Shown here in pieces: positions 1 to 8,268 of a stretch of DNA of 64,000 nucleotides. Position 1 is the stretch's first letter; each line of letters begins with the position of its first letter. The stretch is from Rhodoplanes sp. Z2-YC6860 (GTDB lineage Bacteria > Pseudomonadota > Alphaproteobacteria > Rhizobiales > Xanthobacteraceae). The notes beneath the pieces are model-generated. The model was not told the origin of the DNA, ran no database searches, and saw only the letters and a list, made by a program, of their open reading frames with translations. Both the position numbers and the translations under genes were made by a program. Location of the stretch: contig NZ_CP007440.1 of the NCBI RefSeq assembly GCF_001579845.1, positions 930,001-994,000 of the forward strand. Reading direction: 5' to 3'.

Positions 1-1
1 T

Positions 2-112
2 AAGCCCGACCGGTCGACCGTCAACGAGTTTGCTGCCGCGTGGCGCGCGCCGGGACGTCCGGCGCCGCCGAGGATGAAGGGATTTGGTTGTCATGTCCGT
101 GACCGGTATTGA
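2..112 (+). CDS. Possible 3' end of an unidentified upstream gene
   Basis: Read in frame 2, the window edge gives about 36 residues ending at a TGA at 110-112. Up to about base 70 the codons show the strong third-position GC bias of the neighbours, so this may be the tail of a gene entering from the left. It would overlap the next start by about 20 bases. No domain can be recognised. Frame 1 opens with TAA at 1-3, which could instead be the end of the upstream gene, so the call is weak. Confidence 0.25.
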   Translation, partial: KPDRSTVNEFAAAWRAPGRPAPPRMKGFGCHVRDRY

Positions 113-1043
113 TGCCGTGGTGTTCGGCGTCGGCGATATGTCCGAGGCCAAGCGGTTTCTCGACGATTGGGGGGTGACGCCGGTCTCGGCCACCAGCGAT
201 CGCTTGGTCTACCGCACCCGAAACGGGGCGGAGGTCATCGTCCGTCCCAAGGATGCCGCGGACCTTCCGTCGGCCATCGAAAGCGGTAACACGGTGCGCG
301 AGATCGTCTGGGGCGCGGCCGACGCCGCGGCTCTCGAAGAGACGCTGAAGCCGTTGCGGTCGTTGCCGAGCTTTCGCACCGGCGCGGATGGAATGGCGCG
401 GGTCACCGATCCGAACGGTCTCTCGCTGGCGTTCCGCGTCACCAAGCGCTCGGAGGTCGACGTCAAGCCGACGCCGTCCAACGCACCGGGCTCGCATCAG
501 CGGATCAATCAGCGCTCGCCGGTCCATCAGCGCGCCAATCCGATCAACATCGGACATGTGGTCGTGTTCGCGTCGGATTTTGCCGCGATGCGCGCGTTCT
601 ACACGGACACGCTGGGTTTCGCGATCAGCGACGAGTATCCGGGGCATGGTGTCTTCACGCGCTGCAAGCGGGTCGGCGAGCACCACAACCTGTTCATGCT
701 CAACCGGCCCGGCAAGCCCGGCATCAACCATGTGGCATTCACGCTCGCCGACATCCACGAGGTGATCGGCGGTGGCATCGCGATGAGCAAGAAGGGCTGG
801 AAGACCGAGATCGGTCCGGGCCGCCATCCGATTTCGTCGGCCTACTTCTGGTATTTCGAGAATCCGCTGTCCGCGCCGCTCGAATACTATGCGGATGAGG
901 ATTTCTGCACCGAGGAGTGGAAGCCCGGCTCGCACGAGCGCAAGCCCGAGTTGTTCGCCGAATGGGCCATCGTCGGCGGCATCGACGGGACCACGCGCCG
1001 CCAGGTTCGCTCGGTCGATCAAAGCGGGCGCGGTCATGCCTAG
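93..1043 (+). CDS. VOC-family protein, extradiol-dioxygenase-like (two-domain)
   Basis: This 316-residue protein has two vicinal-oxygen-chelate halves. The N-terminal half (about 1-115) lacks clear metal ligands. The C-terminal half starts at about residue 150 with INIGHVVV, followed by GINHVAF and LEYYADED. This supplies the His-His-Glu set that binds Fe(II) or Mn(II) in type I extradiol dioxygenases. Two tandem modules of about 300 residues is the usual size for ring-cleaving enzymes such as 2,3-dihydroxybiphenyl dioxygenase. ATG 93 is preferred over an in-frame TTG at 84 because a GAAGG purine run lies upstream. It leads a forward cluster with an SDR, an FAD monooxygenase and a solute receptor, so aromatic ring cleavage is the likely role. 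The substrate is unknown, and a glyoxalase-like or isomerase role is possible. Confidence 0.8.
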   Translation: MSVTGIDAVVFGVGDMSEAKRFLDDWGVTPVSATSDRLVYRTRNGAEVIVRPKDAADLPSAIESGNTVREIVWGAADAAALEETLKPLRSLPSFRTGADGMARVTDPNGLSLAFRVTKRSEVDVKPTPSNAPGSHQRINQRSPVHQRANPINIGHVVVFASDFAAMRAFYTDTLGFAISDEYPGHGVFTRCKRVGEHHNLFMLNRPGKPGINHVAFTLADIHEVIGGGIAMSKKGWKTEIGPGRHPISSAYFWYFENPLSAPLEYYADEDFCTEEWKPGSHERKPELFAEWAIVGGIDGTTRRQVRSVDQSGRGHA

Positions 1044-1054
1044 CGGAACGGGCC

Positions 1055-1420
1055 ATGCGTCCTGAGATCCGGCGCATCATTGCGGTCGAGGCGCATCGGC
1101 GGCGCACCGGACAATGTCCGGTGCGCGTGCATTCCTTGGGCACCGGCGAAACCTTCGAAATCCGACCGACGGTGGATGGCTTCGTTGACGAGGCTTCGAA
1201 CCTTGCCGTGCGCATTTCCAACGAGCGCATCCTGATTCCGGATGCGAACGCAGCCGTCGATTTGAAGCTGACTGGAGACATCGCCTTCGAGGGCTTCGAC
1301 AACGACAGCCAGGAAACATTCACCGGACGCGCCGGCGGCGGCGCTTCAGTCACAATATACGACGCCGCCACCGTCGACTTCTTTCAGTACGCGGTCGCAA
1401 CGCCGACCATGCAGGTTTAG
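1055..1420 (+). CDS. Conserved-looking hypothetical protein
   Basis: A 121-residue protein lies 11 bases after the VOC gene and 22 bases before the SDR gene, so it is probably co-transcribed with both. The first 20 residues are basic (RPEIRRIIAVEAHRRR). The rest is acidic and beta-rich, with repeated Asp/Thr/Val patterns and no cysteine-rich motif, signal peptide or membrane segment. I do not recognise the family. Codon use matches the neighbours. The ATG at 1055 gives a coherent start; an open frame continues further upstream but only as an overlap with the VOC gene. Confidence 0.55.
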   Translation: MRPEIRRIIAVEAHRRRTGQCPVRVHSLGTGETFEIRPTVDGFVDEASNLAVRISNERILIPDANAAVDLKLTGDIAFEGFDNDSQETFTGRAGGGASVTIYDAATVDFFQYAVATPTMQV

Positions 1421-1442
1421 AGCAGCAGGAAGGGGGGGCCGC

Positions 1443-2201
1443 GTGATCGTAGAGAGTCGATTTTCCGGCAAGCGCATCGTGGTCACCGGCGCGGGTCGGG
1501 GGCTCGGATTTGCGTTCGCCGAGCGGCTGGGCCGCGAGGGCGCGAGCATCATCATCGCTGAGATCGACGACGCGCTCGGCACCGATGCGGAGCGCAAGCT
1601 GAAGGGGCAGGGGATCGACGCCCGCTTCGTGCGAACCGATATCTCGTCCGAAACATCCGTTGAAGCAATGGCCAAGATCGCAAGTTGCGATTGCGATGGC
1701 ATCCACGGCCTGGTGACGAACGCCGCCTGGGCCAACAATGTCGGCGGCAAGAGCTACACCGACATCCCGCCGGACGTTTTCGATCGCATGCTGGCGATCA
1801 ACGTGCGCGGCACCTGGCTGACCATTCGGGCGATCGGGCCGCGGATGAAGGATGGCGGAGCCATCGTCACCGTGTCCTCCGACACGATCTACTGGGGCGC
1901 GCCGCGACTGCTGCATTACGTGACCAGCAAGTCGGCGATCGTTGGCATGACCCGGTCGCTGGCGCGCGAATTGGGTGACCGCATGGTGCGGGTCAACTGC
2001 CTGTTGCCGGGCCTCACCATGGGCGAGGCCACCAAGGACATTCCCGAGGACCGCTGGAACGACTACGCCGGACGGCAAATCCTCAAGCGAAAGCAGATGC
2101 CCGGCGACCTCGATGGGGTGGTCGCCTTCCTGCTCTCGGACGACGCCAAATTCATCACGGGGCAGACGCTCGCCGTCGACGGCGGCTTCTCGCTCCACTG
2201 A
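1443..2201 (+). CDS. Short-chain dehydrogenase/reductase (SDR)
   Basis: This 252-residue classical SDR has the NAD(P)-binding motif TGAGRGLG at residues 15-22. It also has a DIS/D-type adenine pocket near residue 66, an NAAW variant of the usual NNAG, a catalytic Ser in VSSDT, and the YVTSK Tyr-x3-Lys pair. The C-terminal ITGQTLAVDGGF is typical of FabG-like SDRs. The start is GTG 1443, with a strong AGGAAGGGGGG run just upstream. It sits between the VOC/hypothetical pair and the FAD monooxygenase and is likely to oxidise or reduce an alcohol or diol intermediate of the same aromatic pathway. Substrate cannot be predicted. Confidence 0.9.
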   Translation: MIVESRFSGKRIVVTGAGRGLGFAFAERLGREGASIIIAEIDDALGTDAERKLKGQGIDARFVRTDISSETSVEAMAKIASCDCDGIHGLVTNAAWANNVGGKSYTDIPPDVFDRMLAINVRGTWLTIRAIGPRMKDGGAIVTVSSDTIYWGAPRLLHYVTSKSAIVGMTRSLARELGDRMVRVNCLLPGLTMGEATKDIPEDRWNDYAGRQILKRKQMPGDLDGVVAFLLSDDAKFITGQTLAVDGGFSLH

Positions 2202-2212
2202 GCGGTGCAACG

Positions 2213-3340
2213 ATGGGATTGAAAATCGGTATCAACGGCGGCGGTGTCGGCGGTATGGCTGCCGCCATCGCGCTTCGGCAGGCGGGTCATGACGTGCTGG
2301 TGTTCGAGCAGGCCAGTTCGTTCGCGCGCGTCGGCGCCGACATCAATCTCACGCCCAATTCGGTGCGGGCACTTGCCGGGCTTGGCGTGGTCGCGGCGTT
2401 GGAGCAAACGGCGGCGCGTCCGACCCATCGCATCAGCCGGATGTGGGACAGCGGTCAGGAGACCTCGCGGCTCGAGATGGCGGACACCGCGCAGCAGCGC
2501 TATGGCGCGCCGCAATTGACCATCCATCGGGCCGATCTGATTCATGCCCTGAAGGAGAAGCTTCCCGCCGACGTGATCCGGCTCGGCCGCCGCGTCGTCG
2601 CGATCGGCCTCGATCACGACAAGCCCTCGGTGTCGTTTGCCGACGGCAGCCGAGAAACGGTCGACGTGCTGGTCGGCGCCGACGGCATCCATTCGCCGAC
2701 GCGAACCGCCCTGTTCGGGCCGGAGCATCCGCAGTTCACGGGGCTGGTCTCGTACCGCAGCGTGGTCGACAGCTCCCGTCTTTCGATCCCGAACATGGAG
2801 GCGTTCACCAAATGGTGGGGGCCCACGCCGGATCTGCAGATCGTGACGTTTCCGCTCAACCGGGGCCGCGAAACCTTCGTGTTCTCCACCACCCCGCAGA
2901 AAGACTGGCTCCACGAATCCTGGACCATGGCCGGTGACGTCAACGAACTGCGAGCGGCATATGTGAACTTCCATCCGGAAGCGCGCGCATTGCTGGATGC
3001 CTGCACCGAAGTCGTGAAGTCGGCGCTCTATGTGCGCGATCCGTTGCCGCGTTGGTCTAGCGGTTGCATCACCTTGCTGGGCGATGCCTGCCACCCGATG
3101 ACTCCGTTCATGGCGCAGGGGGCGGCGATGGCCATTGAGGACGCTGTGGTGTTGGGCCGAGCGATGACGGGTGTCGGCTTCGACGGCGTGAAAGCGGCGT
3201 TGGCGCGGTACGAACATGCTCGGCGCGATCGGACGGCGCGCGTCCAGCTCGGTTCGCGCGGCAACGAATGGCTGAAAGAAGGCGGCAATGCCGACTGGGT
3301 TTACGCTTATGACGCGTGGTCGGAGCCGCTGGTCGCCTGA
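2213..3340 (+). CDS. FAD-dependent aromatic monooxygenase (NicC / salicylate hydroxylase type)
   Basis: This 375-residue class A flavoprotein hydroxylase has GGGVGG at residues 9-14 (Rossmann FAD site), a DG motif GADGIHS at about 154-160 and the second FAD motif LLGDACHPMTPFMAQGAA from about 286. Substrate-side features such as the KWWGP stretch and the C-terminal ADWVYAYDAW resemble 6-hydroxynicotinate 3-monooxygenase (NicC) and salicylate 1-hydroxylase. These enzymes hydroxylate, often with decarboxylation, using NADH and O2. It starts 11 bases after the SDR stop. A paralogue is encoded at 9292-10425, and a wrecked relative at 44515-44874. The true substrate is inferred only as an aromatic or N-heteroaromatic acid. 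Confidence 0.88.
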   Translation: MGLKIGINGGGVGGMAAAIALRQAGHDVLVFEQASSFARVGADINLTPNSVRALAGLGVVAALEQTAARPTHRISRMWDSGQETSRLEMADTAQQRYGAPQLTIHRADLIHALKEKLPADVIRLGRRVVAIGLDHDKPSVSFADGSRETVDVLVGADGIHSPTRTALFGPEHPQFTGLVSYRSVVDSSRLSIPNMEAFTKWWGPTPDLQIVTFPLNRGRETFVFSTTPQKDWLHESWTMAGDVNELRAAYVNFHPEARALLDACTEVVKSALYVRDPLPRWSSGCITLLGDACHPMTPFMAQGAAMAIEDAVVLGRAMTGVGFDGVKAALARYEHARRDRTARVQLGSRGNEWLKEGGNADWVYAYDAWSEPLVA

Positions 3341-3367
3341 CAGGGGCGCCTGCATGGCGCAAAGACG

Positions 3368-4363
3368 ATGGAGCAGGTCATGCAAGTTCGCGGGTTGACG
3401 ATTCTGGCTAGCGCGATGCTGGCGATTGCACTCACGGCGGCGCCAGCGGCGGCGCAGGATGTGCCCGCGGCATTTCCCAAGAAGCCGCTGACGCTGGTGG
3501 TGCCGTTCACGGCGGGAGGACCAGTCGATGTTCTGGGCCGTCTGCTGGCGCAGGCCTACCAGGAGCGCACCGGCCAGCCCGCCACCGTCGAGAACAAGAC
3601 CGGCGGAGCGGGCAATATCGGGATTGATGCGGTCCGCAAGGGGCCGGCGGACGGCACCAACATGCTGCTGATTCCGGCCGGCAACCTGACCATCAATCCC
3701 ACGTTGATGAAAAACCTGGCGTTCGACGTCGAGCGCGATTTCACCGCGGTGACGTTGCTCGCGACCGCACCCAACATCATCGTGGCCTCGCACAAGTCGG
3801 GCATCACCGATCTCGCTTCGCTGATCGCCAAGGGCAAGTCGAGGGAGGTGACCTACGGCTCGCCCGGCGTGGGCAGCCAGCTTCATCTGGCCATGGAGCT
3901 GCTGCGGGTGAAGACGGGCGCGAACCTCATCCATGTGCCTTACAAAGGCTCGTCGCAGGCGCTCAACGATGTGCTGGGCGACCATGTCGACCTGCTGGCG
4001 ACGAACCTCACGGCGGCGCTCGCGGCGATCCAGGCCGGCACCGTTGTCCCCGTCGCGATGACCACCGCGCAACGCAGCGCGCTCGTCCCCCAGGTTCCGA
4101 CGCTGGCGGAAGCCGGCGTGACCGGCATCGACGTCACATCGTGGTACGGCCTGCTGGTGCCCAAGGCGGTTCCTGAGGCTGTGACGCAGGCGATCTTCGA
4201 CGTCACGCGCGAGACGATGGCGACTCCGGCTTTGCGCTCTAAGCTGGAGGCGCAGGGCCTTACGGTGATGACCGAACCGCCCGCGGTCTTCAGCGAGCGC
4301 ATCCGCCGTGAAACGGCGTTGTGGGCTGACGTGATCAAACAGCGTAACATTCAGCTGCAATAG
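3368..4363 (+). CDS. Bug-family (TctC-like) periplasmic solute receptor
   Basis: This 331-residue protein opens with a secretory signal (hydrophobic run LTILASAMLAIALTAAPAAAQ, cleavage near residue 29). The Bug/TctC fold follows: PFTAGGPVDVLGR in the first ligand loop, ENKTGGAGNIG, and GSPGVGSQLHL in the second. These loops bind a carboxylate through bridging waters. Bug proteins deliver carboxylates to a TctA/TctB permease or act as sensors. No such permease lies in this window. It is 27 bases downstream of the monooxygenase gene, so uptake or sensing of the pathway substrate is plausible. Met at 3380 is an alternative start. It is one of nine family members here. Confidence 0.92.
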   Translation: MEQVMQVRGLTILASAMLAIALTAAPAAAQDVPAAFPKKPLTLVVPFTAGGPVDVLGRLLAQAYQERTGQPATVENKTGGAGNIGIDAVRKGPADGTNMLLIPAGNLTINPTLMKNLAFDVERDFTAVTLLATAPNIIVASHKSGITDLASLIAKGKSREVTYGSPGVGSQLHLAMELLRVKTGANLIHVPYKGSSQALNDVLGDHVDLLATNLTAALAAIQAGTVVPVAMTTAQRSALVPQVPTLAEAGVTGIDVTSWYGLLVPKAVPEAVTQAIFDVTRETMATPALRSKLEAQGLTVMTEPPAVFSERIRRETALWADVIKQRNIQLQ

Positions 4364-4387
4364 GTTGCCGGGCGCCGGGGCTTTGCC

Positions 4388-5305
4388 ATGGACCGCCTCA
4401 CGAGCATGCACGTGTTCGCGAAGATCGTCGCGAGCGGCAGCTTCGCGGCCGCGGCGCGCCAGGCGCAGTTGTCGCCGACCGTCGTCAGCAAGCACGTCCA
4501 GGCGCTCGAAAGCTGGCTCGGTGCGCGGCTCCTCAATCGATCGACGCGGCGCGTCGCCCTGACTGAAGCGGGCGAAGCCTTCTACGAGCGCTGCACGCGC
4601 ATTCTCTCCGAGGTCGAGGATGCGACCGGAGCCGCCAGCGCTTTGCAGACCACGCTGCGCGGGCGGCTGCGGGTCAGTGCGCCGGGGCTGTTCGGGGTCG
4701 AGCAGGTCACGCCCGCGGCGGTTTCGTTCATGGCGAAGCACCCGGACGTCAGCGTCCGCCTCGATCTCAACGATCGCTACGTCGACGTGCTCGGCGAGGG
4801 CTATGACCTCGCGGTGATCGTCAGCCATCTGCCGGACTCGAGTCTCATCGCGCGCCGCCTGGCGCCGATCCGGTTCGTGACCTGCGCGGCGCCGTCCTAC
4901 CTCGAGCGCCGTGGCACGCCGCAGCATCCCTCCGAGCTGCGCTTCCACGATTGCCTGCAATACAACGGCTTTCTCTGGCCCCGGAACGAATGGCGGTTCG
5001 TTGCGGCGAATGGCGATCCGGTGACGACGCAGCTTTCGCCGCGCTTCGCCTCGGCCACTTTGGCGTTGCGGATCGCGGTCCTTCAGGGTGCGGGCGTGCT
5101 GCTGTGTCCGACCTATGCGGTCGGTGCGGATCTCGCCGCCGGACGCCTCGTCCCGATCCTGACCGAGTTTTCGATTCCCGAACTGACCGCCTACGCGGTG
5201 CATGCGCAGGGCCGTCATCGTTCTGCCAAGCTGGGCAGCTTTATCGATCTGCTGGTGGCCCGCTTCGGACCGAACCCGCCGTGGGACCGGTGGCGCGACG
5301 CCTGA
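4388..5305 (+). CDS. LysR-family transcriptional regulator
   Basis: A 305-residue protein with an N-terminal winged helix-turn-helix (residues 2-60, including AAARQAQLSPTVVSKHVQALE). A LysR effector-binding domain starts at LRGRLRVSAPGLFG at about residue 88. The sequence resembles the CrgA/DmlR branch. It begins 24 bases after the Bug gene, in the same direction, so it may be read through from the catabolic genes. LysR proteins usually control an adjacent operon; the molybdenum hydroxylase genes 150 bases downstream or the cluster upstream are candidate targets. No clear T-N11-A operator could be fixed by eye. Confidence 0.9.
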   Translation: MDRLTSMHVFAKIVASGSFAAAARQAQLSPTVVSKHVQALESWLGARLLNRSTRRVALTEAGEAFYERCTRILSEVEDATGAASALQTTLRGRLRVSAPGLFGVEQVTPAAVSFMAKHPDVSVRLDLNDRYVDVLGEGYDLAVIVSHLPDSSLIARRLAPIRFVTCAAPSYLERRGTPQHPSELRFHDCLQYNGFLWPRNEWRFVAANGDPVTTQLSPRFASATLALRIAVLQGAGVLLCPTYAVGADLAAGRLVPILTEFSIPELTAYAVHAQGRHRSAKLGSFIDLLVARFGPNPPWDRWRDA

Positions 5306-5457
5306 TGGCGCCGCCCGAGGCGTCGGAGCGATTATCCACGATTTGGAAGCTCAGTCTGTCCGACTTGCCATATTGTTCGCGGCCCCGGCCCACCTGATCA
5401 TCTGCCCCTGCAGTCAGCCGCGTCATCCGTGCGCGGCCATGACGATCAGGAGGGCGA

Positions 5458-5901
5458 ATGCAATTCCATCTCAACGATCGGCCGGTCGATTTCGACGGCG
5501 ATCCGCAGACCCCGCTGCTGTGGGTGATCCGCGACTGGGCGCAACTGACAGGAACCAAATACGGCTGCGGGATCGCCGCCTGCGGCGCCTGCACGGTGCA
5601 TGTCGATGGCGCGCCGACCCGCTCCTGCATGCTGCCGGTCGGCAATATCGCCAACCGAAGGATCACGACCATCGAGGGGTTGTCGAAGGATCGGTCGCAT
5701 CCGGTGCAGAAAGCCTGGATCGAGAAGGATGTGCCGCAGTGCGGCTACTGCCAGTCCGGCATGATCATGGCCGCGGCTGCGCTGCTGAAGGAGCATCCCA
5801 AGCCGACCGACGCCCAGATCGACGTGGCCATGACCAACCTCTGTCGCTGCGCCACCTACCATCGCATCAGGGAGGCGATCCATGCAGCCGCGAATGTTTG
5901 A
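5458..5901 (+). CDS. Molybdenum hydroxylase [2Fe-2S] small subunit (IorA / NicA-like)
   Basis: This 147-residue ferredoxin-like subunit has the four cysteines of the plant-type cluster (C37, C42, C45, C57, from CGIAACGAC and RSC) and the four of the C-terminal helical cluster (C95, C98, C129, C131, from QCGYCQSG and LCRC). Length and layout match small subunits of isoquinoline 1-oxidoreductase, nicotinate dehydrogenase and related aldehyde oxidases. It passes electrons from the Mo cofactor of the partner subunit to an external acceptor. The stop overlaps the large-subunit start by 20 bases, so the two are translated together. No FAD subunit gene is adjacent, consistent with the IorAB/NicAB class. 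Confidence 0.93.
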   Translation: MQFHLNDRPVDFDGDPQTPLLWVIRDWAQLTGTKYGCGIAACGACTVHVDGAPTRSCMLPVGNIANRRITTIEGLSKDRSHPVQKAWIEKDVPQCGYCQSGMIMAAAALLKEHPKPTDAQIDVAMTNLCRCATYHRIREAIHAAANV

Positions 5902-8116
5902 CCTCGGCGATCGCTCCGGGGCGGCCGGCGGCGGGACCAGCCGTCGCGGTTTCCTCAAGGGCGTGGCGCTTGCCACCGGTGCCCTCGTGATCCCGGTTTC
6001 GCTCGTGCAGCGCGCCGCCGCTGCGGCGCAGCCGAGCTATGAGATCACGGACTGGATTCGTCTCGAGCCGAGCGGCCGCACCATCATCGGGGTGTCGCAG
6101 TGCGAGGTGGGGCAGGGCGTCTACACCGGCCTGCCGCAGATCGTCGCCGACGAGCTCGACGCGGACTGGGCGTCGGTGAGCGTCGAATTCGTCACGGGGC
6201 GGGACGCGTACCGGACTGCCGCCGCCAACGAAGAGCTGCAGCAGTTCGTCGGCGCGTCGATGTCGGCGACCATGTTCCATGACCGGCTGCGGATCGCGGG
6301 CGCGCAAGCGCGCGAAGCGCTGGTGCAGGCTGCGGCCGCGCGGTTCAAGGCTCGCGTGACCCAGTGCGAGGCGAAACAGGGGCGTGTCACGCACCTGCCG
6401 ACCGGCCGTTCGCTCGCCTATGGCGAGCTCGCCGCGGATGCCGCGAAGCTTCCGCTCAATCCGAAGCCGCAGCTCAAGGCACCGTCGCAGCGGCAGCTGA
6501 TCGGGCAGAACCTGCGTCGCCTCGATACGCCGTCCAAGGTCGACGGCAGCGCCATCTTCGGCATCGATGTGCGCGTGCCCGACATGCTGTTCGGTGCGGT
6601 CCGCATGGCGCCGACCCAGACCGGCAAGGTCCTTGCGGTTAAAAACGAGGCCGCGATCCGCGCGCGGCCCGGCATCAAGGCCGTGGTCACGGCGCCGTTC
6701 TGGCCGCGGCCCGCCCACAACACGGTGATCGTCGTCGCCGACAGCTATTGGGCCGCCAAGCAGGCCGCAGATGCGCTGGAGATCGATTTCGACGAGGGCG
6801 CGTCCGCAGGCCTCGACAGCCGCAAGATCATGGATCAGCGCCTCGCCGCGCTTGATGACGACAAAGCGGTGGTGGCGACGCAGGTCGGCAATGCTGACGC
6901 GATGCTCGCCGCCGCCGGCGACAACATGATCGAGGCGCGCTACCACACGCCGTATCTGGTTCACGCCACCATGGAGCCGGTGGTCGCGACCGCGCATGTG
7001 CGCGACGGCGAGATCGAGGTCTGGGGCCCGATCCAGGGCCAGGACATGGTGCGCCGGACGCTCGGCCGATACTTCAACATGGCGCCCGACAAGGTGATCG
7101 TGAACACCACGTTCCTCGGCGGCAGCTTCGGCCGCAAATACGTGCCGGACTTCGTGCTGCATGCCGCCGTCGCCTCGAAGGCGGTCGGGCGTCCGGTCAA
7201 GGTGATCCGCTCGCGCGAGGACGACGTCCGTCACGGCTACTATCGCCCCTGCGCGTCGGCGCGGTTCCGCGCGGTGCTTGGGGCCGACGGATATCCCACA
7301 GCCCTGCACGCGCGCGTCGTCGGTGAATCGCTCTACGCCATGATCAAGCCGAAGGCGATGGAGGCCGCCGGCGGATGGGACGAGACGATGCTCGATTCGA
7401 TCTACGATCTCGCCTATGCGGTGCCGAACCTGACCGTCGATAATGTCAACGTGAAGCAGCCGATCCCGGTCAGCTTCATGCGCAGCGTCGGCAGCACCTC
7501 CGCGGTGTTTTTTCTGGAGAGCTTCATCAACGAACTCGCCGACGCGGCGAACAGCGATCCGTATCTCTATCGGCGGCACCTGCTCGCTCACGATCCGTAT
7601 GCGATCGCGGTGCTCGACCGGGTGGTGGAGGCGGCTGGATGGAGCAAGGCCGCGCCGGCGGGCATCCACCGCGGATTCGCGTTCAACCTCTACACCGGTC
7701 GCGGCGGCGCGTTCAAAACCTACGTGGCCCAGGTCGTCGAGGTCGAAATGGTCAAGGGGCGCGTTGCGGTGCGACGCGTCGTCTGTGCGGTCGATACCGG
7801 AACGGTGATCAATCCGGGGCTCGTCAAGGCCAACATCGAGGGCGGCATCGGCTTCGCGCTCACCAACACGCTCAAGAGTGAAATCACCTTCGCCAACGGG
7901 GCCGTGGAGCAGAGCAATTTCCACGACTATCCGCTGCTCGGCATTTCAGAGATGCCGCGCATCGAGGTGGTGCTCGTGAACAGCGATCGCCCGCCGCAAG
8001 GTTGTGGCGAAGTGGCGCTCGCGCCGGTCGCGCCGGCGGTCGCCCAGGCGGTTTATCGGGCAACCAAGACGCGGCTGCGCGCGATGCCGTTCACGCAGGA
8101 CGTGAGGCCGGGCTGA
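5882..8116 (+). CDS. Molybdopterin-binding large subunit, isoquinoline 1-oxidoreductase (IorB) type
   Basis: This 744-residue protein belongs to the xanthine oxidase family. A twin-arginine signal (SRRGFLKG at about residues 20-27, then a hydrophobic stretch to AAAAA near 47) predicts export as a folded cofactor-loaded complex. Two molybdopterin-binding halves follow, with RRLDTPSKVDGSAIFGIDV near 215, GGSFGRKY near 415 and QGCGEVALAPVAPA near 708. Glu710 is the catalytic base. A GGGAGG-like AGGGAGG site precedes ATG 5882. Known members hydroxylate N-heteroaromatics (isoquinoline, nicotinate, quinaldine) or aldehydes using water oxygen. There is no C-terminal cytochrome c extension, unlike NicB of Pseudomonas putida. 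Cofactor maturation genes are not in the window. Confidence 0.93.
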   Translation: MQPRMFDLGDRSGAAGGGTSRRGFLKGVALATGALVIPVSLVQRAAAAAQPSYEITDWIRLEPSGRTIIGVSQCEVGQGVYTGLPQIVADELDADWASVSVEFVTGRDAYRTAAANEELQQFVGASMSATMFHDRLRIAGAQAREALVQAAAARFKARVTQCEAKQGRVTHLPTGRSLAYGELAADAAKLPLNPKPQLKAPSQRQLIGQNLRRLDTPSKVDGSAIFGIDVRVPDMLFGAVRMAPTQTGKVLAVKNEAAIRARPGIKAVVTAPFWPRPAHNTVIVVADSYWAAKQAADALEIDFDEGASAGLDSRKIMDQRLAALDDDKAVVATQVGNADAMLAAAGDNMIEARYHTPYLVHATMEPVVATAHVRDGEIEVWGPIQGQDMVRRTLGRYFNMAPDKVIVNTTFLGGSFGRKYVPDFVLHAAVASKAVGRPVKVIRSREDDVRHGYYRPCASARFRAVLGADGYPTALHARVVGESLYAMIKPKAMEAAGGWDETMLDSIYDLAYAVPNLTVDNVNVKQPIPVSFMRSVGSTSAVFFLESFINELADAANSDPYLYRRHLLAHDPYAIAVLDRVVEAAGWSKAAPAGIHRGFAFNLYTGRGGAFKTYVAQVVEVEMVKGRVAVRRVVCAVDTGTVINPGLVKANIEGGIGFALTNTLKSEITFANGAVEQSNFHDYPLLGISEMPRIEVVLVNSDRPPQGCGEVALAPVAPAVAQAVYRATKTRLRAMPFTQDVRPG

Positions 8117-8268
8117 CCGCGCGGGGCCAGCGCGTCATCGGCACCGCCGGCAGGAAGTTGACTTTGGCAACTCCGGTTCAATAAGGTCGCGCCCGACCGC
8201 GTTGGCGGGCCTGCGCAGGCGGGCGCGCGGCTTCGCTGGGCCGCTGCGACGCGGCAGGGCATGGACCG

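Noticed and set aside
93-1043. VOC protein as a bleomycin or fosfomycin resistance determinant
   Set aside because: The two-module length and catabolic neighbours fit a ring-cleavage enzyme better.
2063-5218. A 1051-codon open frame on the minus strand
   Set aside because: It lies antisense to four well-supported genes, is Arg/His/Gly-rich and matches no family; high GC produces such mirror frames.
5867-7924. A 685-codon minus-strand frame opposite the molybdenum hydroxylase
   Set aside because: Composition is that of a shadow frame, and the plus-strand gene has intact cofactor motifs.
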